The translations under genes and the position numbers were made by a program. From IMG/VR virus record IMGVR_UViG_3300030098_006570, positions 62,001 to 126,000 of that record: 64,000 nucleotides of DNA. The stretch is one strand, 5' to 3'. Under the pieces are notes generated by a model that ran no database searches, was not told the DNA's origin, and worked only from the letters and a program-made list of their open reading frames with translations. This document shows positions 60,966 to 64,000 of the stretch, one piece after another. This stretch comes from a virus. Position 1 is the first letter of the stretch, and every line of letters begins with the position of its first letter.

Positions 60966-61531
60966 GATTTTTCTCCTGCGCTACGTGGGCCATCCATTTT
61001 TATATATTTCATCAGTCGCGGTGCAACTTCGAAGCCGGCTTCGTGAAGTTTATTGGCCCACCACTTGGCAATAGCCCCTTCTTCAAGCGCCGACGGAACC
61101 AGATTGGCCTTGATGCCGGCTGCTTCTGCCGCCGCCACTTCTTCCTCATCGTCGTCCCAATGCTCGGCAACACCCAAGGACAGAAGAGTCTCAGCTTTAA
61201 GGTCCCCATGTGTGTAGTGGATACTCTCCACAGGAAGCTCTAGTTCGGCTACCAACTCTTCTGGGTCTGGGGCTGTATCCCATGGGTGTTTATCCCCTGT
61301 GCGTTTTGACCGGGATGTAACAATTAGAACCTTGTTGCCGGCCGCTGCAAGTTCTCTTAGCTTTGCGATGTTCTCCTCGTGAGGGCCATCATAAAGAATG
61401 CCAAATTCGGGATCTTCTGGGTCTGGCTTATGTCTGATTAAAGTATCGTCGTAATCAAACGAATAAATGTTTTGTTCCAAGTTATCTTGTTCGGCGATGT
61501 ACTTTCGCCATTCTTTTAAAATTTGTTTCAT
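60962..61531 (-). CDS. HAD-type phosphatase with capsid-targeting-like N-terminus
   Basis: A 189-residue protein. Residues 1-14, MKQILKEWRKYIAE, match the shared N-terminal peptide of three nearby proteins and end in I-x-E, a T4-type prohead protease site. The HAD fold follows: DYDDT (D26 nucleophile, D28), then VLIVTSRSKR (motif II) and LKAETLL and HWDDDEEE (motifs III and IV). Polynucleotide 3'-phosphatase or sugar-phosphatase activity is possible. A sigma70-like promoter lies just upstream. Confidence 0.78.
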   Translation of the reverse strand: MKQILKEWRKYIAEQDNLEQNIYSFDYDDTLIRHKPDPEDPEFGILYDGPHEENIAKLRELAAAGNKVLIVTSRSKRTGDKHPWDTAPDPEELVAELELPVESIHYTHGDLKAETLLSLGVAEHWDDDEEEVAAAEAAGIKANLVPSALEEGAIAKWWANKLHEAGFEVAPRLMKYIKMDGPRSAGEKS

Positions 61532-61561
61532 TATTATAAATATACCTTTTCATTCATTTAC

Positions 61562-61589
61562 AGTATAACAGACTGAAAAAGGAAGTCAA
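61562..61589 (-). promoter_or_regulatory. Sigma70-like promoter before the HAD gene
   Basis: TTGACT at 61589-61584 and TATACT at 61567-61562, 16 bases apart on the minus strand, in the 65-base gap before the ATG at 61531. This is the best host-type promoter match seen in the window and could give early or constant expression to the HAD gene and the head-region block after it. Confidence 0.6.
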
Positions 61590-61596
61590 GAGGTTT

Positions 61597-62328
61597 TTAA
61601 TAGTCATCGTCCTCACCGTAATCTGGCGGGAAGATGGAGGAATCAATGATTTTGAAGTTACCTTCACTATCATGTCCAATGTTACCGCTGCCAATCTCAT
61701 ATTTATCGATATTAAACTCGTGCATGGCTTTGCTTAACTCTTGATACGCAGGGCCAGCTACACGGGACAGTAGGACTCCGAGTTCTTGAGCAATCTCGGC
61801 ACTTTTAGACTCGTCATCAGCCGCATCTTTGGTCCGATCATACCGGAAGGATCCCAGAATTGTCTTCAAGATATGAAAAGGGTCGGCAGGATTGATATCT
61901 GCCTCACGACGCCATTGCAATATGGCTTCTTTCTCTGCGGGGAAAGACTTATCAAGAACTTTTTCCAAATCATCCATGCGATCAATTGGCGTAGCTTTGT
62001 CCACTACAACCCACGAGAAGTCATCAGCATGGGCGTACGCACGGGGGAATATAAGAGGATAGCGCTTGGCAGTGTTGAAATCGTCTTCATTCATCTGCAT
62101 CTTATAATCATCGGGCTCGTGAATCATTTTGATAACGTGCTCGGGATCACTAACGGGCTGATACACTGCGCGAAAGGATCCGGCGCCAAGTTTCTTAAAG
62201 CGATCAGATTCTAGGATGGCATGGATCTCATCAAAGTCGTCGGTGGCTTGGATTTCTTTTAGCCAAGGGAAATATTGTGTCTCATTCTCGGTAAGATACT
62301 TCCGCCAGTTTTCAAGTAGGAGTTTCAT
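61597..62328 (-). CDS. Protein-kinase-like protein with capsid-targeting-like N-terminus
   Basis: A 243-residue protein. Residues 1-14 are MKLLLENWRKYLTE, the shared N-terminal peptide. A kinase-like fold follows: Gly-rich loop G48-x-G-S-F-R-x-V-Y56, K67 in VIKMI, then FNIDKYEIGSGNIGHD (D208, N216) and FKIIDSS (D229), in the order of the P-loop, lysine, catalytic loop and metal aspartate of protein and aminoglycoside kinases. The spacing in the catalytic loop is unusual. ATGA overlap with the next gene upstream. Likely delivered with the DNA. Confidence 0.72.
   Translation of the reverse strand: MKLLLENWRKYLTENETQYFPWLKEIQATDDFDEIHAILESDRFKKLGAGSFRAVYQPVSDPEHVIKMIHEPDDYKMQMNEDDFNTAKRYPLIFPRAYAHADDFSWVVVDKATPIDRMDDLEKVLDKSFPAEKEAILQWRREADINPADPFHILKTILGSFRYDRTKDAADDESKSAEIAQELGVLLSRVAGPAYQELSKAMHEFNIDKYEIGSGNIGHDSEGNFKIIDSSIFPPDYGEDDDY
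62301..62328 (-). repeat. Repeated DNA encoding the shared N-terminal peptide (copy 1)
   Basis: The first 28 bases of the kinase-like gene are nearly identical to the first 28 bases of the gene at 62325-62609 (copy 2 at 62582-62609), with an identical 16-base core. Related but more diverged versions start the genes at 60962 and 62611. DNA-level similarity suggests recent copying of the peptide as a cassette. Confidence 0.7.
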
Positions 62329-62609
62329 TCTTCGTCCAATTCGGGATGATACCCCAAATACACGCGCCCGATGTCGTCCCCCACCTTTTTACCATCAGCT
62401 TTCAGTTCAGCCGGAACAGCCTTATCCGGTGTCCCATACCAGTAATAAACATCATAGCCGCCGTCCTCCCTCCATTTTACTACAAGTCCACGTTCGTGCT
62501 CTGCAGTGTCCGCTTTCAAGATTATTTCTTTATTTTGTGGAAGTACGAGGTCTGGCTCCCCACCCTCTTCTTTTAGTAACTTCCGCCAGTTTTCAAGGAT
62601 TAGTTTCAT
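62325..62609 (-). CDS. Small protein with capsid-targeting-like N-terminus
   Basis: About 94 residues. The ATG at 62609 directly follows the upstream stop (TAAAATG) and gives MKLILENWRKLLKEEGG, the shared peptide; a longer frame from 62681 is not used. The rest is a short beta-rich module (VVKWREDGGYDVYYWYGTP) with an acidic end. Probably a packaged head protein. Confidence 0.65.
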   Translation of the reverse strand: MKLILENWRKLLKEEGGEPDLVLPQNKEIILKADTAEHERGLVVKWREDGGYDVYYWYGTPDKAVPAELKADGKKVGDDIGRVYLGYHPELDEE

Positions 62610-62610
62610 T

Positions 62611-63030
62611 TTACCACTTCTTGCAGGACCAGTAACGCGCTTTTGTCTTTGGACCAGGGTTGTCACAGTTGTGACGAGCACGGAAAGACTTGCGCGCCTT
62701 GGGGTTGCTCTTACGAATTTTCATATTCGGATCACCAAAGTTAACCTTCTTTACATTTCCAGTTTTCGGATCCTTGACATAAACTTTAAATTTTTTGACA
62801 TCTCCACGGGTGGGTTTATTGAGGGTAACCTTACGCCCGCGATACTCAGCCTCGTAAACAAGATCAGGACAACCACAGGCCGCAGTATCAAGCTGTTCTA
62901 TTAAACATGCAACGCACACGGGAGTGCCGTCGTCTAGGTAAGCCTCAGTCAGATGGGGAAATACATCCCGCTCCAAAAGCGCCCGATTAACTTCTTCAGC
63001 AATCAAACCGTATAGCTCATCACTTCTCAT
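62611..63030 (-). CDS. Possible nested product from an internal start of the Lys/Cys-rich gene
   Basis: An in-frame ATG at 63030 is preceded by AAAGAGGGAATTACC, a usable site, and starts MRSDELYGLIAEEVNRALLE, an opening like the LxxLIxEE type seen in other head-region proteins. The product would be 139 residues. As in the metallopeptidase gene, a module that could stand alone is joined to the end of a longer protein. Expression of the shorter product is inferred. Confidence 0.38.
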   Translation of the reverse strand: MRSDELYGLIAEEVNRALLERDVFPHLTEAYLDDGTPVCVACLIEQLDTAACGCPDLVYEAEYRGRKVTLNKPTRGDVKKFKVYVKDPKTGNVKKVNFGDPNMKIRKSNPKARKSFRARHNCDNPGPKTKARYWSCKKW

Positions 63031-63852
63031 GGTAATTCCCTCTTTCTTGGTTTTCTTAGCTTTCTTGCCCCAAGATTTACCTTTACCTCGCTCTTTACAT
63101 GCGCCCGGGGTTGGACGACATGCCGGGTACTTCTTGCGCTTTTCACCAGAACCTCGGCCGCATGACTTGTAGCCGCCTTTACCGTCTGGGGCATTGCAGT
63201 CAACCCAACCTTTCTTAGAACCCTTCGCGCCCTTACGACCAAACCAATCTCGAAGTGATGACTCTTTGCTGGACTCAGTTCCAGCTTTCTTCTTTTTCTC
63301 GTCAAGGGTTTTTTTGACATCGATCTCTTCGCCATCTTGGAGAATATAATCTCCGTCTTCATGGAGTCCAACGTCGCTCATACCTTTGATAGCATCTTTG
63401 ATTTCTTTTTCTGATGCTTTGGTGTGGTCCTTGAGCGCTTTCATACCTGCAGCGCCACCTTCCTCGATCAATGCTTTGCGAATTTTTGACTCTAGGTTTT
63501 CTTCGCCCTCAAAAAGCTCAATTTGTTCGTTTTTCTTACTCTTATTGCCCCAATTCTTTGCACCTACCTTGCGGCATTTTACAAGGGCCCCTGAGGCATA
63601 CGCTGACGGCCAGACTTTATAACGAGAGCGCACTTTATGATAACAAGCGTCTCTTTTAGCCTTCTTCTTTTTCTTCTTCTTTTTCTTCTTCTCATCAAGG
63701 GCATCTTCTTCGATAACTTCTTCTTCGAGAGGCACACAGTTGGGAACCATCTTGTCGCCCTTCTTTTTCATTCCCACTTTTTTGTAGCCATCCCAACACG
63801 GATCAGCTGCCTCTTCAAGATAGGAATTCCAGTTTTCAAATAAGAGTTTCAT
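62611..63852 (-). CDS. Lys/Cys-rich multi-module head protein, DUF5872-like region
   Basis: About 413 residues; the ATG at 63852 has AAGGAAAGG and gives MKLLFENWNSYLEEAAD, the shared peptide. Modules follow: a polylysine run (about residues 60-75), ACYHKVRSRYKVWPSAYASG, then LRDWFGRKGAKGSKKGWVDC and CGRGSGEKRKKYPACRP (DUF5872-like, Cys-rich), then an internal MRSDELYGLIAEEVN module and the C-terminal ARHNCDNPGPKTKARYWSCK. Such Cys/Lys modules recur in marine phage virion proteins. Probably an internal head protein that may contact DNA. Confidence 0.68.
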   Translation of the reverse strand: MKLLFENWNSYLEEAADPCWDGYKKVGMKKKGDKMVPNCVPLEEEVIEEDALDEKKKKKKKKKKAKRDACYHKVRSRYKVWPSAYASGALVKCRKVGAKNWGNKSKKNEQIELFEGEENLESKIRKALIEEGGAAGMKALKDHTKASEKEIKDAIKGMSDVGLHEDGDYILQDGEEIDVKKTLDEKKKKAGTESSKESSLRDWFGRKGAKGSKKGWVDCNAPDGKGGYKSCGRGSGEKRKKYPACRPTPGACKERGKGKSWGKKAKKTKKEGITMRSDELYGLIAEEVNRALLERDVFPHLTEAYLDDGTPVCVACLIEQLDTAACGCPDLVYEAEYRGRKVTLNKPTRGDVKKFKVYVKDPKTGNVKKVNFGDPNMKIRKSNPKARKSFRARHNCDNPGPKTKARYWSCKKW

Positions 63853-63853
63853 T

Positions 63854-64000
63854 CTATTCTTTACCCTTTCCTTGCATCCTAAGTAGTCGATCTTCGGCAT
63901 ATTTTGCCCTCATATCGCCCAAACCACGGTCAATTTTTTCAAGTGCTTGGACTAACATCTTTTCCTGATTGGCTAGTTTGGACACGATCATTTCCTGGTG
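63854..64000 (-). CDS. Partial C-terminus of a small coiled-coil protein
   Basis: The last 48 codons of a gene that begins beyond the right edge, ending at a TAG at 63856-63854. The visible part is helical with heptads (SKLANQEKMLVQALEKI, then GLGDMRAKYAEDRLL) and a basic end. It overlaps no neighbour; its stop lies two bases before the start of the Lys/Cys-rich gene. No family can be assigned. Confidence 0.65.
   Translation of the reverse strand, partial: HQEMIVSKLANQEKMLVQALEKIDRGLGDMRAKYAEDRLLRMQGKGKE

Overview
This window looks like part of the genome of a large, strictly virulent-looking, contractile-tailed (myovirus-type) phage from an aquatic, probably marine, setting. Every gene I can support reads on the minus strand, in a tight tiled array with ATGA, GTGA or TAATG junctions and Shine-Dalgarno sites of the AGGAG type. 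T4-like hallmarks are a gp6-type baseplate wedge protein, a gp25-type wedge protein, a gp5-type hub lysozyme with the T4 catalytic triad at T4 spacing, and a gp55-type late sigma factor. I see no integrase, no repressor and no CRISPR array. The host cannot be named from this sequence.

Layout in + coordinates (transcription runs right to left). 1-30.8 kb: tail, baseplate and adhesion proteins, including a 3269-residue protein with two LamG-like domains and an 1878-residue protein. 30.8-32.5 kb: late sigma factor, zinc ribbon and small proteins. 32.6-45.7 kb: a sugar locus with UDP-GlcNAc 4,6-dehydratase, DegT aminotransferase, GNAT, formyltransferase, two NeuB/PseI-type synthases, two CMP-nonulosonate cytidylyltransferases, a PIG-L deacetylase, a WbqC-like protein, a methyltransferase and several glycosyltransferases. 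This is nearly a complete route to a CMP-activated pseudaminic-acid-like sugar. 45.7-53.5 kb: nucleic-acid and accessory genes (PD-(D/E)XK nuclease, three-domain PIN-PhoH, QueF-like, class II aldolase, exported metzincin, lipoprotein), tRNA-Asn, tRNA-Thr and a striking 83-nt tmRNA-like RNA. 53.6-64 kb: proteins that look like head contents, including a ligase-NMNAT fusion, a metallopeptidase, small acidic or coiled-coil proteins, and four proteins that share an N-terminal MKxxLENWRKYLxE-type peptide. That peptide resembles T4 capsid-targeting sequences ending in a prohead-protease site, and its cargo includes a HAD phosphatase and a protein-kinase-like protein.

How it fits together: the gp55-like factor probably drives the late genes. 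A recurrent ACTATTTA box lies 18-23 nt before several start codons and is a candidate late promoter. The sugar locus probably decorates virion proteins or the host surface with an acidic nine-carbon sugar. The 60-64 kb proteins are probably packaged into the capsid and delivered with the DNA. The most unusual items are the tmRNA-like RNA without a tag region, the phage nonulosonate pathway, the putative injected kinase and phosphatase, the ligase-NMNAT fusion, a QueF homologue without its catalytic cysteine, and a gene-e-style hairpin around a start codon with a promoter-like box in its loop.

All functional calls are by eye from motifs; no database search was run. There is no gene-free stretch longer than about 90 bases.
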